A stretch of DNA of 45,457 nt from Parvularculaceae bacterium (GCA_013215175.1 JABSRH010000003.1:1-45457); one strand, 5' to 3'; counted from the stretch's first letter, positions 1 to 9,194 are shown. Translations and numbers: made by a program. The notes: generated by a model from the sequence alone, not told the origin.

Positions 1-613
1 GCCCTGCCAACATCAGCGGCAGCGCACCGGGCAACGGCACGGGGTCGGCTGACACCGGCACAGCGTTCGCGAAGAAGACTACGTCGAACCCATCGTTGAT
101 ACCCGCATAGGTACTGGTGACGCTGGTCACAGCATCATCAAAGACATAGAGCACGAACGAGCCCAAGCGCGAGTTGTCGATGTTGTAGGCCGTGCCCGTC
201 TCCGTCGTATCACCGCCAAAGTCGGCCGCTTTGATACCCAAATCGATACCGGTGACGTTCGCGAAGCTGTCGTTCTGCGCGATGAACAGCAGGCTCGTAA
301 TAGGAGCGTCAAAGTCGATGGTCACGTTGCCGATGTGGAGATGCTGGTAAAATACGGTATCGACCACGCCGCCAACATCGAATCGTCTCGTCGAAAAGAT
401 GTCTGACAACGGACCGAATGCGCTGGTCGACCATCCCACTGTGCCGAACTCTGTGGTGCTGGTGCCGGTATACTTGGCAACTTGGTCCATGTCCTCGTCG
501 GACTCGGTTTGGACATCAAAGCCCAAAGCGACCAAGTTGACGTCGTTGATGGTGGATGCTTGTGCCGAAGCTGCGAAAAAAAGCAGCGGTGCTATCCATT
601 TAGCGTAGTTCAT
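1..613 (-). CDS. Exported protein with VPLPA-CTERM-type tail (C-terminus cut by window edge)
   Basis: The reading frame is open from an ATG at 613 to the left edge, about 204 codons, and is absent from the ORF track because it has no stop in the window. The start MNYAKWIAPLLFFAASAQAS is a typical Sec signal peptide. The mature part is acidic and glycine-, serine- and threonine-rich, as in surface beta-sandwich proteins. The last visible residues, VPLPGALPLMLAG, match the opening of a VPLPA-CTERM sorting signal (motif, hydrophobic helix, then a basic tail), and the basic tail should lie just outside the window. Family knowledge: such tails direct proteins to an exosortase-type membrane processing enzyme. 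The specific role of this protein is unknown. It is divergent from recG. Confidence 0.8.
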   Translation of the reverse strand, partial: MNYAKWIAPLLFFAASAQASTINDVNLVALGFDVQTESDEDMDQVAKYTGTSTTEFGTVGWSTSAFGPLSDIFSTRRFDVGGVVDTVFYQHLHIGNVTIDFDAPITSLLFIAQNDSFANVTGIDLGIKAADFGGDTTETGTAYNIDNSRLGSFVLYVFDDAVTSVTSTYAGINDGFDVVFFANAVPVSADPVPLPGALPLMLAG

Positions 614-739
614 AATCACCCCCTCGTTGGTGCGCGTTAAGGTTAATTCTGACGTAGACCGATGTCAAAATTTGGCGATTTTCCTTCGGTCACCCGAGGC
701 TTCCTTGATGGCGAGCCTTGGCACAGGCAAAGTCCCCGC

Positions 740-2836
740 GTGCGCCCATCGATCCTCAATCCCCTCTTCACTGACCTCACCGACCTGCCAGGCGTCGGGC
801 CGAAGTTTGCTGCGTTGATCCAGAAAGTGTCGGGCCCCCGCCCCGTGGATTTGGTCCTGACCTTGCCCACGGGCGTGATTGACCGCAGCCATCGGCCGAT
901 GATCGACGCTACGCAAGATGGCGAGCATGCGACTCTTACCGTCACCATCGACAAACATGAGGCGCCGCCAGCGAACCGTCGGTCGGCACCTTATCGCGTG
1001 CTGGCCTCGGACGGGACGGGATTCATTCGCTTGGTTTTCTTCCGTGCTCATCGCGATTGGCTGGAGAAGACTTTACCGGAAGGCGCTACACGGATCATTT
1101 CAGGTAAAGTGGAAGCCTACGGGAATCAGCGCCAGATGGTGCACCCTGACGCTATCGTCGATCCGGAAGCTGATGGCGATCTACCGAGTGCCGAACCGAT
1201 TTATCCGCTCACGGCGGGTCTGCAGCAAAAGGTGATGCTGAAAGCATCTCGCGCTGCCCTCAAGCGTGTGCCCGGCTTGCCGGAATGGCAACGGGACGAC
1301 GTGCTGGCCCGGGAGAAGTTTCCGACCTTCGGCGATGCGATTTATGCTGTGCATCAGCCGCAGACACGCCTCGACATGGCGCCGGAGAACCCGGCGCGAC
1401 GGCGGTTGGCCTATGACGAATTCTTAGCCAGCCAGCTGGCGTTGGCGCTAACACGGAAGATCCAACGCTCCGTGGGGGGACGACGATTCGTTGGCGATGG
1501 TCAGCTCGTGGCAGCGGCACGCGGCGCGCTGCCCTTCGCGCTCACCGGCGATCAGGACAAGGTTCTCGGGGAGATCAAGGCTGATCTTGAGGCCAAACAG
1601 AAGATGGTGCGGCTGGTGCAGGGAGATGTGGGGTCCGGGAAGACCGTTGTCGGCCTACTGGCCGGGCTGAGCGTGATCGAAGCTGGCGCGCAAGTGGCGT
1701 TTATGGCGCCCACGGAGATTTTGGCTCGCCAGCACCTCGCGTCGATGGAGCCTCTGTTGGAAGCCGCCGGTGTCTCGGCCCTGCTGCTCACCGGCCGGGA
1801 CAAGGGCCAAGAGCGTGCCGCGAAACTGCGGGCGCTCGAGGAAGGCTATGTGCAGCTGGCTGTGGGCACCCACGCTGTGTTCTCGGAAGACGTGGCATTC
1901 CATGACCTCGGCCTGGCGATCATCGATGAGCAGCACCGTTTTGGCGTACAGCAGCGGCTGAAGCTACAAGAAAAAGGCCGCGGTACGGACGTTCTCGTCA
2001 TGACCGCGACACCCATCCCGCGCACGTTAGCGCTGACCGCCTATGGCGACATGGATGTCAGCCAAATTCGTGAGAAGCCGCCGGGGCGCAAGCCGGTGGA
2101 CACCCGCGCCATCCCCCTCGCTCGCTTGGCAGATGTGGTAGAGGGCGTGGCTCGCGCCATCGATGCGGGTGGCCAGGTCTATTGGGTGTGCCCGCTGGTG
2201 GAGGCCAACGAGCAGCTCTCCGCCACCGCCGCGGAGGAACGCTTCCGAGAGCTGCAAGCGCGCTTCGGCGAGCAGGTGGAACTTGTCCATGGGCGGATGA
2301 AGTCGCCGGAGAAAGACGCTGCTGTCAGGCGCTTCTCCGAGGGCAACGCCAAACTGCTGGTGGCAACAACGGTGATCGAGGTGGGGGTCAATGCGCCAGA
2401 CGCTACGGTCATTGTTATCGAGCATGCGGAGCGCTTTGGCCTGGCGCAGCTGCACCAGCTGCGTGGCCGCGTGGGTCGTGGGGACAAGCCCGGCAGCTGC
2501 ATCCTGCTTTATGGCGGCGCGCCGGGTGAGCTGTCGGAAACCACGAAGGCGCGGCTCAACGTGCTTCGTCAGTCCCAGGATGGATTTGAGATTGCTGAAG
2601 AGGATCTTCGGCTACGCGGGTCTGGCGATGCCTTGGGCACAGCGCAGTCTGGTTTCCCCACGTTCCATCTCGCCAGCGTGGGTGACCATGGCAGCTTGCT
2701 CGAAATGGCAACAAGCGACGCCAATTTGATCGTTGAACAAGACCCCGAGCTGAGCAGCGAGCGCGGCCAAGCGCTGCGTACCCTGCTCTACTTTTTTAGC
2801 CGAGATGATGCGATCCGGCGGCTCAGGTCAGGCTGA
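740..2836 (+). CDS. recG: ATP-dependent DNA helicase RecG
   Basis: RecG remodels stalled replication forks and branch-migrates Holliday junctions. The order is an N-terminal wedge/OB region, then the helicase core: Walker A GDVGSGKT, DEQH box (IIDEQHRFG), motif III MTATPIPRTL, motif VI QLHQLRGRVGRG, and a C-terminal region ending FFSRDDAIRRLRSG. The ORF track opens at ATG 662 (724 aa), but I prefer GTG 740 (698 aa). That gives the start (M)RPSILNPLFTDLTDLPGVG, which resembles the usual alphaproteobacterial N-terminus, and it leaves a roomier divergent promoter gap. Neither start has a strong ribosome site. The gene is convergent with the DUF502 gene, with four bases between the stops. Confidence 0.95.
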   Translation: MRPSILNPLFTDLTDLPGVGPKFAALIQKVSGPRPVDLVLTLPTGVIDRSHRPMIDATQDGEHATLTVTIDKHEAPPANRRSAPYRVLASDGTGFIRLVFFRAHRDWLEKTLPEGATRIISGKVEAYGNQRQMVHPDAIVDPEADGDLPSAEPIYPLTAGLQQKVMLKASRAALKRVPGLPEWQRDDVLAREKFPTFGDAIYAVHQPQTRLDMAPENPARRRLAYDEFLASQLALALTRKIQRSVGGRRFVGDGQLVAAARGALPFALTGDQDKVLGEIKADLEAKQKMVRLVQGDVGSGKTVVGLLAGLSVIEAGAQVAFMAPTEILARQHLASMEPLLEAAGVSALLLTGRDKGQERAAKLRALEEGYVQLAVGTHAVFSEDVAFHDLGLAIIDEQHRFGVQQRLKLQEKGRGTDVLVMTATPIPRTLALTAYGDMDVSQIREKPPGRKPVDTRAIPLARLADVVEGVARAIDAGGQVYWVCPLVEANEQLSATAAEERFRELQARFGEQVELVHGRMKSPEKDAAVRRFSEGNAKLLVATTVIEVGVNAPDATVIVIEHAERFGLAQLHQLRGRVGRGDKPGSCILLYGGAPGELSETTKARLNVLRQSQDGFEIAEEDLRLRGSGDALGTAQSGFPTFHLASVGDHGSLLEMATSDANLIVEQDPELSSERGQALRTLLYFFSRDDAIRRLRSG

Positions 2837-2840
2837 CGGA

Positions 2841-3674
2841 CTACTCCGCCTCGACCTCGCGCTCGTAGGCTTCTTGCAGGGCCTTCTCGTCTGCCGTTTT
2901 GCGACGCTTGAGGAAGCTGAAGGCACCCGACTGGGTGGTCAGGTCCGACGGTTGGCCGTTCTCACTTTGCAGGGAGAATTCAGGCGCCACGAGACCGGCG
3001 GAGAAGATCATCTTCGCACCGTCTTCCACCGACATGGACAAGATCCGCAGTTTGGAACGGGGTACAAAGATCAAAAAGCCGGACGTCGGGTTCGGCGTGG
3101 TCGGCACAAAGACGTTCGTCATGTCACTACCGATGTCGTCGAGCACGTGTTGCGGCTCGCCCTTCGTGCTGGTCACCACGAAGCAGAGGGTCCAGAGGCC
3201 CGGGCGCGGATATTCGATCATCGCCACTTCTTTGAAGGACTGCTCGGACTGTTGCAGCGCCATCTCGAAGACGTTCTTGAAGAAGCCGTAGAGGTTGCGA
3301 ACCAACGGCGTCGAATCGAGCACGCGCTCGCCTAAGCCGATGAACCAACGCCCGATGACGTTCCGCGCGAGCATACCGAGCAGCGTCAGCAGGATCACCG
3401 TCACCAAGATGCCGAAGCCGGGCACGTAAAGGTCCGCCCATTCCGGCGGCAGCCAGCCATCAGGGATGTAGCTCTGCACCGTGCCATCTACCTGAGCGAG
3501 TGGCCCGGTAATCAGCCAGTACATCACGCCAGCGGTGATCAGCAGCGGCGCGGCCAGCACCACGCCCGCGAAAAAGCTGTTCCGCAGCAGGCCCAGCGGC
3601 CCTGTCTTGCCAATTGGTATGGCACCGTCAGCCCCCCGGCGGCGGCTTTTGTGAGGACGGTCGGACTTGGCCAT
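2841..3674 (-). CDS. DUF502 family membrane protein
   Basis: This 277-aa protein has a basic N-terminus (KSDRPHKSRRRG), a first membrane segment around residues 30-55 (FFAGVVLAAPLLITAGVMYW) and a second around 85-105 (GFGILVTVILLTLLGMLARN). A conserved soluble region follows, with GERVLDSTPLVRNLYGFFKN and VFVPTTPNPTSGFLIFVP, which I recognise as typical of DUF502. The family has no settled function. Its position next to recG, tail to tail, is common in alphaproteobacteria as I recall. The C-terminal end is acidic and rich in glutamate. I see no terminator hairpin between it and recG. Confidence 0.88.
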   Translation of the reverse strand: MAKSDRPHKSRRRGADGAIPIGKTGPLGLLRNSFFAGVVLAAPLLITAGVMYWLITGPLAQVDGTVQSYIPDGWLPPEWADLYVPGFGILVTVILLTLLGMLARNVIGRWFIGLGERVLDSTPLVRNLYGFFKNVFEMALQQSEQSFKEVAMIEYPRPGLWTLCFVVTSTKGEPQHVLDDIGSDMTNVFVPTTPNPTSGFLIFVPRSKLRILSMSVEDGAKMIFSAGLVAPEFSLQSENGQPSDLTTQSGAFSFLKRRKTADEKALQEAYEREVEAE

Positions 3675-3860
3675 GCTAGGCTTCCCTTAAGCGTTACGCT
3701 GTCACGGTGCGGGCAGCTGGCAACAGTCGCCCCGAAATCGACATCGCTTTGTCACGTAGTGGCTTAGCGCATGTGCGAACAGAGGCTAACAGGAGATCTT
3801 TAACATCACGAGCGATCATCCGCTCCATCGAATGAAAAGCGCTTTAGGTGGGAGAGGTTC

Positions 3861-4985
3861 TTGCGCGCTATTGCTTTGATCATGACGGGTACCTTCGCCA
3901 TCTTGGCCGCGCTCGCTTGGGCGTTCCAGGACGACGTTGGTCTATGGCTGATCAATCCTAGTCGCAGCTACGAAGCCTACACCCCGCCGCCTGCGCCCGG
4001 CTACGCCTCGGACGAGTCGTGGCTCGCGCGCGGTGACGGCGACGGGCCTGTCGATATCTTCTTCATCCACAACAATATCTATCGCGGCGATGGCCGATGG
4101 AACGCGCCGCACGATCGCGACGATCAGCTGCCGTTTTTGAGGGATGTCTTGCTGCCCCTCGAAGCGGGACCTTTCCAAGCCTTGGGTCCGTTGTGGGCAC
4201 CGCGCTATCGTCAGCCGACGTTCTATGCGCGGTTCACGCAGAAACAGCCTGGGCGCGCCTCGCGCGATACGGCCTATCGCGATGTCTCCGCTGCCTTCAG
4301 CCTGTTCCTTGCCGAGCGCGCACCGCATCGGCCCTACATCGTGGTCGGCTATGGCGACGGCGCGCTGCTAGCCGCGCGATTGCTGGAGCAGCGGATTGAA
4401 CCGAATGTCGAGCTGAAGCGGCGGATGGCTGCCGCCTACGCCATCGAAATGCCGCTCTCGCTGGGCGCGTTTGGCGATATGGCCTGTAGCCGACCTGGGC
4501 AGCCCCGCTGCCTGGTGGCTTTTGCGCCGGTGGATCGTCGCTTCACACGGTACCAGGAGCGACTGCGCAGTCGGACGCTTACATTGCGTGCAGATGCTGG
4601 CTATGTGTCCACGTCGGATGGGCCGCTGCTCTGTGCACCGCCTTCCATTCCGGCGGAGACTGAAGCCCTCACCGCCTCCTCCGCAGCGCCTATCCGGACG
4701 GAGCTATGGGCGAAGTGCGAGGGCGGCTTGTTGCTGTTTGGCCCGCCGGAGGAAGGCGCCCTGCGTCAGGCGCGGTTCTTTGGTCGTCAGTGGCTACCGG
4801 ATCGGATCAACCACTTCTATGGGGCTCTCAAACTAGACGCGTTTGATCGCTCGGCGGCGGTGCTCGCGCTGCTAAAAGACGAACAGCGTCAGGAAGAAAT
4901 CGATGCTGCGACCCCGCCGCCCTTTGGTCCGGTGGAGGAGATCGAGGTGGCGCCGATCAACACGGTGCCGACGGATAGGCAGTAG
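3861..4985 (+). CDS. DUF3089 domain protein, alpha/beta-hydrolase-like
   Basis: This 374-aa protein has one N-terminal membrane segment or uncleaved signal (residues 1-20, IALIMTGTFAILAALAWAF). A soluble domain follows with VDIFFIHNNIY, an APRYRQPTF segment and HRPYIVVGYGDGALLA, which reads like a nucleophile-elbow region with Gly-Asp-Gly replacing the usual Gly-x-Ser-x-Gly. I place it in DUF3089 on these segments. The DUF3089 proteins I recall have Ser or Gln at the elbow, so catalysis here is uncertain. The start is TTG 3861, chosen because GGGAGAGG lies five bases upstream; ATG 3882 is the alternative. The C-terminal tail is acidic and proline-rich. It is a single gene between oppositely oriented neighbours. 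Confidence 0.8.
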   Translation: MRAIALIMTGTFAILAALAWAFQDDVGLWLINPSRSYEAYTPPPAPGYASDESWLARGDGDGPVDIFFIHNNIYRGDGRWNAPHDRDDQLPFLRDVLLPLEAGPFQALGPLWAPRYRQPTFYARFTQKQPGRASRDTAYRDVSAAFSLFLAERAPHRPYIVVGYGDGALLAARLLEQRIEPNVELKRRMAAAYAIEMPLSLGAFGDMACSRPGQPRCLVAFAPVDRRFTRYQERLRSRTLTLRADAGYVSTSDGPLLCAPPSIPAETEALTASSAAPIRTELWAKCEGGLLLFGPPEEGALRQARFFGRQWLPDRINHFYGALKLDAFDRSAAVLALLKDEQRQEEIDAATPPPFGPVEEIEVAPINTVPTDRQ

Positions 4986-4992
4986 GCGAACC

Positions 4993-5418
4993 TTAGAAGA
5001 TGCCGAGGAATTTTTTGCGGCGCTTCTTCCAAGCCTCTTGGCGGTCCACAGCGTAGCTCAAATAGTCTGAACCCGAACGCCGCACGCGCGCTTCGGTGAA
5101 CTTGAGATCCGCGAGGAGCGTGTCGTCGAGGGCGCTGGGTGGTGTTTGCGTACCTGCGTCAAAGCTCATGGAGGCCTCGCGGCGGCGCGAGCCTCTCTTG
5201 GCTTTCGCTTGAAGGTCCGTGTGCAACGCCATCATGGCAGCTTGGACAGCGTCGCTAGCGTCAGCGCGGCCTTCGAACAAGGCCTCTTCCGCCAGGCGGC
5301 GTTCGGTTTGCATGGAGCGCGTCGGCGGGCGGGCATGGGCGCTGATATCGGTGGAGGTAAGCCGCGCCCGCGTGGTGCTGGCAAAGCTCTTCCAAATCTG
5401 GTCCAGACGGTCAGCCAT
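4993..5418 (-). CDS. Unrecognised small charged protein, operon partner of the Ntn-hydrolase-like gene
   Basis: This is a 141-aa soluble, helix-rich protein with a basic C-terminus (EAWKKRRKKFLGIF) and no signal or membrane segment. I do not recognise the family. The ORF track opens at TTG 5424, but ATG 5418 is preferred because GGAG sits eight bases upstream, inside the end of the preceding gene. The upstream stop (TGA 5423-5421) is only two bases away, so the two genes should be translationally coupled. The context suggests a partner, adaptor or substrate of the upstream product, which is inference only. Its stop is eight bases from the end of the convergent DUF3089 gene. Confidence 0.75.
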   Translation of the reverse strand: MADRLDQIWKSFASTTRARLTSTDISAHARPPTRSMQTERRLAEEALFEGRADASDAVQAAMMALHTDLQAKAKRGSRRREASMSFDAGTQTPPSALDDTLLADLKFTEARVRRSGSDYLSYAVDRQEAWKKRRKKFLGIF

Positions 5419-5420
5419 GA

Positions 5421-6704
5421 TCAAAGCTCCGCTTTCTCTTTGCCCATCACGAGGCCCTCATTGCGGGTGATGGTCGCCAAACTGATCGGCCCACCGACGG
5501 TTTCCACGTCGTGCATGACCTTTTGCTGGAAGCTATTCAACTTGATAAGCGAGGCAGCCGTCTCACCAAGCTCTTTTTTCGGCAGCATGCTGACGGCCCT
5601 CAAGATCGGGGCGGTATGTGTTTGGTACTGGAATTGGTCGATCGAGCCAAAGAACGCCTTCAGCGCCGTGGCGAGTGAGCCTTCGGAATAGTCGGCCATC
5701 AAGCGGCGACGTTGATCATCCGAAAGGCCGGGCGCACGGCTGACCACATCACCCACGAGGTTGTGGCTAAGCTTCAGCGTCTCACCGAACATGAACATCC
5801 GCAGGTGCGCATCCATCCCCGTAAGGAAGGTCCGGATCATGCGATCCTGCGCAAACGGAGCAATCACGGGGCCAGAATTGGCTGTCATGTCCTGGCCCCG
5901 ATCCATTCGATGCTTCAGCTTTCCCAACACCACGCTGGACGCGAGGTAACTGCGCATCGAAGGAAACTTGTCGGTCCGGCCAAAGCCGGCAAATACCACA
6001 CCCGTGAAATGCTCGAAGAACGCGTCTTGCGTCACGGACATCACGGCGACGTCGCGGAGCTTGTCGCGGGTATCAGCACCCACGGAGAGCATCGGGTACT
6101 CGTTCTTCAGCATGCCGATGAGGCCGCCAATCAGCTCGTCTATCTCAGCACCATAACGGCGCAGCAGCTGTTCTTCGGTTCCCTCAGGAAAAACGTCGAG
6201 GCGGGCCCGCGCGGTCCCGTCCATGTTTTTGGTGAGGTCGCCGTAAAGCTCATCCACCACGTAGGCGAGGACGGCGGAGACGTGGTCGCGGGTCTTGCCC
6301 TGCCCGCTCTGTTTCAGCGCGCGGAGGTGATAGTCGAAATCGTCCGCAATGATCGAGAGCACCACGGTGACGTGCTTGAAGAACTCCGTGTCCTGGTGGT
6401 CTTGCGGGAAGAGCTCAGGATTGTCGGAGAGGAAGCGCATGAAGTCCTGCGCATAGGCGGCCAGCGTATCGAGCTGCCGCCCCCTCGCCTGCTCTCGATA
6501 GAGGGAGATGATGGTCTCCCAAGGCGTGCTCATGAGCTCAGCGTTGTTGTAGATCATCACGCCGATGGGCACGCCGTCCACGAGGGGAAAGAGCTTGTCC
6601 ACCGACTGGTAGGTCTTGAGATAGTTTTGACCGGAGATCGTCACGGCGCTGTCGGCGGCCATGGCCACCGCTTGCCGGTTCATGAGTACCACTTCCGAGG
6701 TCAT
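5421..6704 (-). CDS. Predicted proteasome/HslV-like N-terminal-nucleophile hydrolase (uncharacterised family)
   Basis: The 427-aa protein begins MTSEVVLMNRQAVAMAADSA. If the initiator Met is removed, Thr1 is exposed and an Asp falls exactly at position 17 (AAD17S). A Lys follows at 36 (SVDK36LF), close to Lys33 of proteasome beta subunits and HslV. The next segment, GVPIGVMIYNNAELMSTPWETII, resembles the beta-strand and first helix of that fold. The ATG at 6704 is preferred over the ORF-track start (6749) because GGGAGAGG sits eight bases upstream. The remaining 350 residues are helical and unlike HslV or Anbu, which are about half this length. No unfoldase gene adjoins it. The assignment is by pattern only and the function is unknown. 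Confidence 0.7.
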   Translation of the reverse strand: MTSEVVLMNRQAVAMAADSAVTISGQNYLKTYQSVDKLFPLVDGVPIGVMIYNNAELMSTPWETIISLYREQARGRQLDTLAAYAQDFMRFLSDNPELFPQDHQDTEFFKHVTVVLSIIADDFDYHLRALKQSGQGKTRDHVSAVLAYVVDELYGDLTKNMDGTARARLDVFPEGTEEQLLRRYGAEIDELIGGLIGMLKNEYPMLSVGADTRDKLRDVAVMSVTQDAFFEHFTGVVFAGFGRTDKFPSMRSYLASSVVLGKLKHRMDRGQDMTANSGPVIAPFAQDRMIRTFLTGMDAHLRMFMFGETLKLSHNLVGDVVSRAPGLSDDQRRRLMADYSEGSLATALKAFFGSIDQFQYQTHTAPILRAVSMLPKKELGETAASLIKLNSFQQKVMHDVETVGGPISLATITRNEGLVMGKEKAEL

Positions 6705-6812
6705 GCCCCACACCTCTCCCAAGACCCGTGCGGGCGCGGCCGAAGCCACGCCTCACAACCTGTTAACTTATTCCTAGGCCAAAAACCCGGAACTGACCAG
6801 GGGCCCTGGAAT

Positions 6813-7853
6813 TTAGGCCGCTTTCCGGCGCTTACGCGCCAGCAAAGCGAGGCCTGCGAGCATTAGTGGTGCTGCTGCTGGGACCGGGACGGGTGTCAGG
6901 CCCAGCTGTTCCATGGCTGCTGCGGCGAAAATGCGGTGGACCGCTGCGGTGGGGTGAACGCTGTCGAAGTCGGTATAGCCCAGGCAGTCCATCGCGAGCG
7001 CTTCAGGGCTGAGGATGCACGGCTGGCCGATGAGGCCGGGGTCAAAGCCGAATGCCGCCGGGTCGAAGAGGATGGCGTTGGTCAGGCCATCATTGTCGAA
7101 AAGCATCACGTTGTTGTCTGGGTCGGCCAGGTTCAGCGACTGGATGATGCCATTGAGGCTGTCGTTATAGGCTGAGATAGCACCAAACAGAGCTGCTTGT
7201 TGCTGGGGCGTGTCGGCGCCGAAGGCGATGACCGATGGCACGTTGGCGACGAGGATTTGGTTGGCGCCAGCGTCAACGAGTTGGGTCAGCGCCGTGGTCA
7301 TCGACGCCGCGGCAGCAGCTGCGAGGGCGGCCGGGTCCTGGATGCCCAAGCGGGCTGCGAGGAAGTCGTTGCCGCCGATGTGCACGACGTGCAGGGCGTC
7401 GCCGTCGAGACCCGGAGCGACGGGGATGCCGGAGATCATGCCGCCGTTGACATAGAGGTCCACTTGCTCAGCGAGATCCGGGATTGAGTCTGGAATGCCC
7501 ATGCCCTGATAAGGGTTGAGCGTCGCGCCTGCACCACCGGTGGCATAGTTGGGCTCTGGGTCGAAGGGGCTGGCCGAGGTCAGCAGCGCGTCGGCAGGAT
7601 CGCCGGTGATCTTCAGCGAGAGCAGGTCAGCATAGGTATAGCCGTTGCTGAACCGTCCTTGGAAATAAGGCGGAGACGGCGTGGGGCTCGGCACGCCGGC
7701 CAGAATGGCGCCAGCGTTCGCGTTGCCCGAATCGACGATGGAATCGCCGATCACGACGACGCCGGAGAAAGATGCTGCCTGCGCAGCGGTGCTAAGCGCC
7801 AAAGCGCCAAGGGTTGCCGCGATTGTCCGCGACACCGACCAGTTCCTTACCAT
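6813..7853 (-). CDS. GDSL/SGNH esterase with VPLPA-type sorting tail
   Basis: This 346-aa exported protein has a signal peptide (ATLGALALSTAAQA) followed by SGNH hydrolase blocks: VVIGDSIVDSGNANAG (catalytic Ser in GDS), GRFSNG, HIGGNDFLAAR (oxyanion Asn) and TDFDSVHPTAAVH (Asp/His pair). It resembles extracellular lipases and esterases of the GDSL family, so hydrolysis of an ester is expected with unknown substrate. The end PVPVPAAAPLMLAGLALLARKRRKAA is a complete sorting signal: motif, hydrophobic helix, basic tail. The protein is therefore probably processed at the inner membrane and released or anchored at the surface. It lies upstream of, and on the same strand as, the Ntn-hydrolase-like pair, with 108 bases between them. 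Confidence 0.92.
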   Translation of the reverse strand: MVRNWSVSRTIAATLGALALSTAAQAASFSGVVVIGDSIVDSGNANAGAILAGVPSPTPSPPYFQGRFSNGYTYADLLSLKITGDPADALLTSASPFDPEPNYATGGAGATLNPYQGMGIPDSIPDLAEQVDLYVNGGMISGIPVAPGLDGDALHVVHIGGNDFLAARLGIQDPAALAAAAAASMTTALTQLVDAGANQILVANVPSVIAFGADTPQQQAALFGAISAYNDSLNGIIQSLNLADPDNNVMLFDNDGLTNAILFDPAAFGFDPGLIGQPCILSPEALAMDCLGYTDFDSVHPTAAVHRIFAAAAMEQLGLTPVPVPAAAPLMLAGLALLARKRRKAA

Positions 7854-8105
7854 GGGTTTCCCACCTTTATTGGGTTGCTTTTGGAAGGATGGTTAACGCG
7901 CAGCCTCGTCGGGTCAACCGACAACCATTACCGCAGCGCGTCATCGATCCATGGTGATCGGAACCGCCCACTCACCGCAAGGATGACCCGTTTCGCCGCA
8001 GCGGGGGTTGCGAGCTGGGTGTGACCGAGGAACTTTTCGCCGCGTCGAACAATTGATTCCTGACCATCGGCCCGGACCGATGATCGCGTTTTGGGGAGTA
8101 AGATC

Positions 8106-9194
8106 GTGGCCAACATCAGCAAGGCTATGGGCGCTGCATCGATGGTTCTGCTCGCGGTGGGGGCGGCGAGCTGTGGCGGCGGAGGCGGCGGAGCGACCCC
8201 TAGCGCTCCGCCGCCCGTTCAGTCGCCACCGCCTCCTCCCCCGCCGCCCGTGGTGAACCGCCCCGATGTTCCGGACCCCGCTCCTGCTGGGTCCGACTTT
8301 CTTCCCCAGGGCAAAGGCTGGTCACTGGTGTGGTCGGACGAATTTGACGGCGACAGCCTCGATGAGACGAAATGGACCGCTGAGGAAGCCTGCTGGGGCG
8401 GCGGTAACAACGAACGCCAGTGTTACACTCAGCGTGAAGACAATGTTGAGGTGGTGAACGGCCTCTTGCGCCTCGTCGCGCTGGAGGAAGAGTTCACGGG
8501 CAAAAATCTTCCGCTTACCACCAATCCGGGCGACACCGCCCGCGCCACCCAGCCTTATACGAGCGGACAGGTAAGGTCCGTGGGCAAAGCATCGTGGACC
8601 TACGGCCGGATCTCAGCTCGGGCAAAAATGCCCGCGGGACAAGGCACATGGCCTGCCATCTGGATGCTGGCAGACAGCGATACCTACGGCAATCAATGGC
8701 CACTCTATGGTGAGATCGACATCATGGAAGCGGTGAACCTCAAGGCGTCCTGCAACGGATGCAGCGGCACCACGGGCGAGAACCGCACGTCGTCGGCCAT
8801 ACACTTTGGCAGCGAATGGCCTAACAATCAGTTCGTCTCGGAGCGGACGAATTTGCCAGGCGATATCAACCCCGCCGATGGCTACCACGTCTATTCTGTG
8901 GAATGGGCTGAAGGAGTGATGCATTTCTTCTTGGATGACCAGCTCTATTTTACCGTGCGAGATTTTGAATGGTATACGGATCACCCTGCGGGCGACGGCA
9001 ATGACAACGCGCCGTTCGATGCGCCCTTCTACTTGATCATGAACCTCGCGATCGGCGGCAATTGGCCAGAGGGCGAGAATGACCTGGGCGTCGGCGCCAA
9101 TGCAGCACCGAACCAGATGCTGATCGACTGGGTTCGCGTCTACGAGTGCTCGGGGGATACGGCGACGGGGAAAGCCTGCTTGTCCACGCCCTAA
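8106..9194 (+). CDS. Glycoside hydrolase family 16 lipoprotein
   Basis: This 362-aa protein starts with a lipoprotein signal, SMVLLAVGAASC, with the lipidated Cys followed by a glycine run and a proline-rich linker (SPPPPPPPPVV). The catalytic domain shows LVWSDEFDG, the GH16 active-site motif GEIDIMEAV (Glu-x-Asp-x-x-Glu, nucleophile and acid/base) and a C-terminal IDWVRVYEC. Family members cleave beta-1,3/1,4-glucans or marine galactans; the substrate cannot be told from sequence alone. The ORF track opens at TTG 8091, but GTG 8106 has GGGGAG about nine bases upstream and gives a better signal peptide. Anchoring to the outer membrane would suit polysaccharide foraging. No sulfatase or SusC/D-like gene adjoins it. 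Confidence 0.92.
   Translation: MANISKAMGAASMVLLAVGAASCGGGGGGATPSAPPPVQSPPPPPPPPVVNRPDVPDPAPAGSDFLPQGKGWSLVWSDEFDGDSLDETKWTAEEACWGGGNNERQCYTQREDNVEVVNGLLRLVALEEEFTGKNLPLTTNPGDTARATQPYTSGQVRSVGKASWTYGRISARAKMPAGQGTWPAIWMLADSDTYGNQWPLYGEIDIMEAVNLKASCNGCSGTTGENRTSSAIHFGSEWPNNQFVSERTNLPGDINPADGYHVYSVEWAEGVMHFFLDDQLYFTVRDFEWYTDHPAGDGNDNAPFDAPFYLIMNLAIGGNWPEGENDLGVGANAAPNQMLIDWVRVYECSGDTATGKACLSTP

Noticed and set aside
5712-6866. 384-aa plus-strand ORF opposite the Ntn-hydrolase-like gene
   Set aside because: His/Val/Glu-rich shadow of a high-G+C gene, with no domain or ribosome site.
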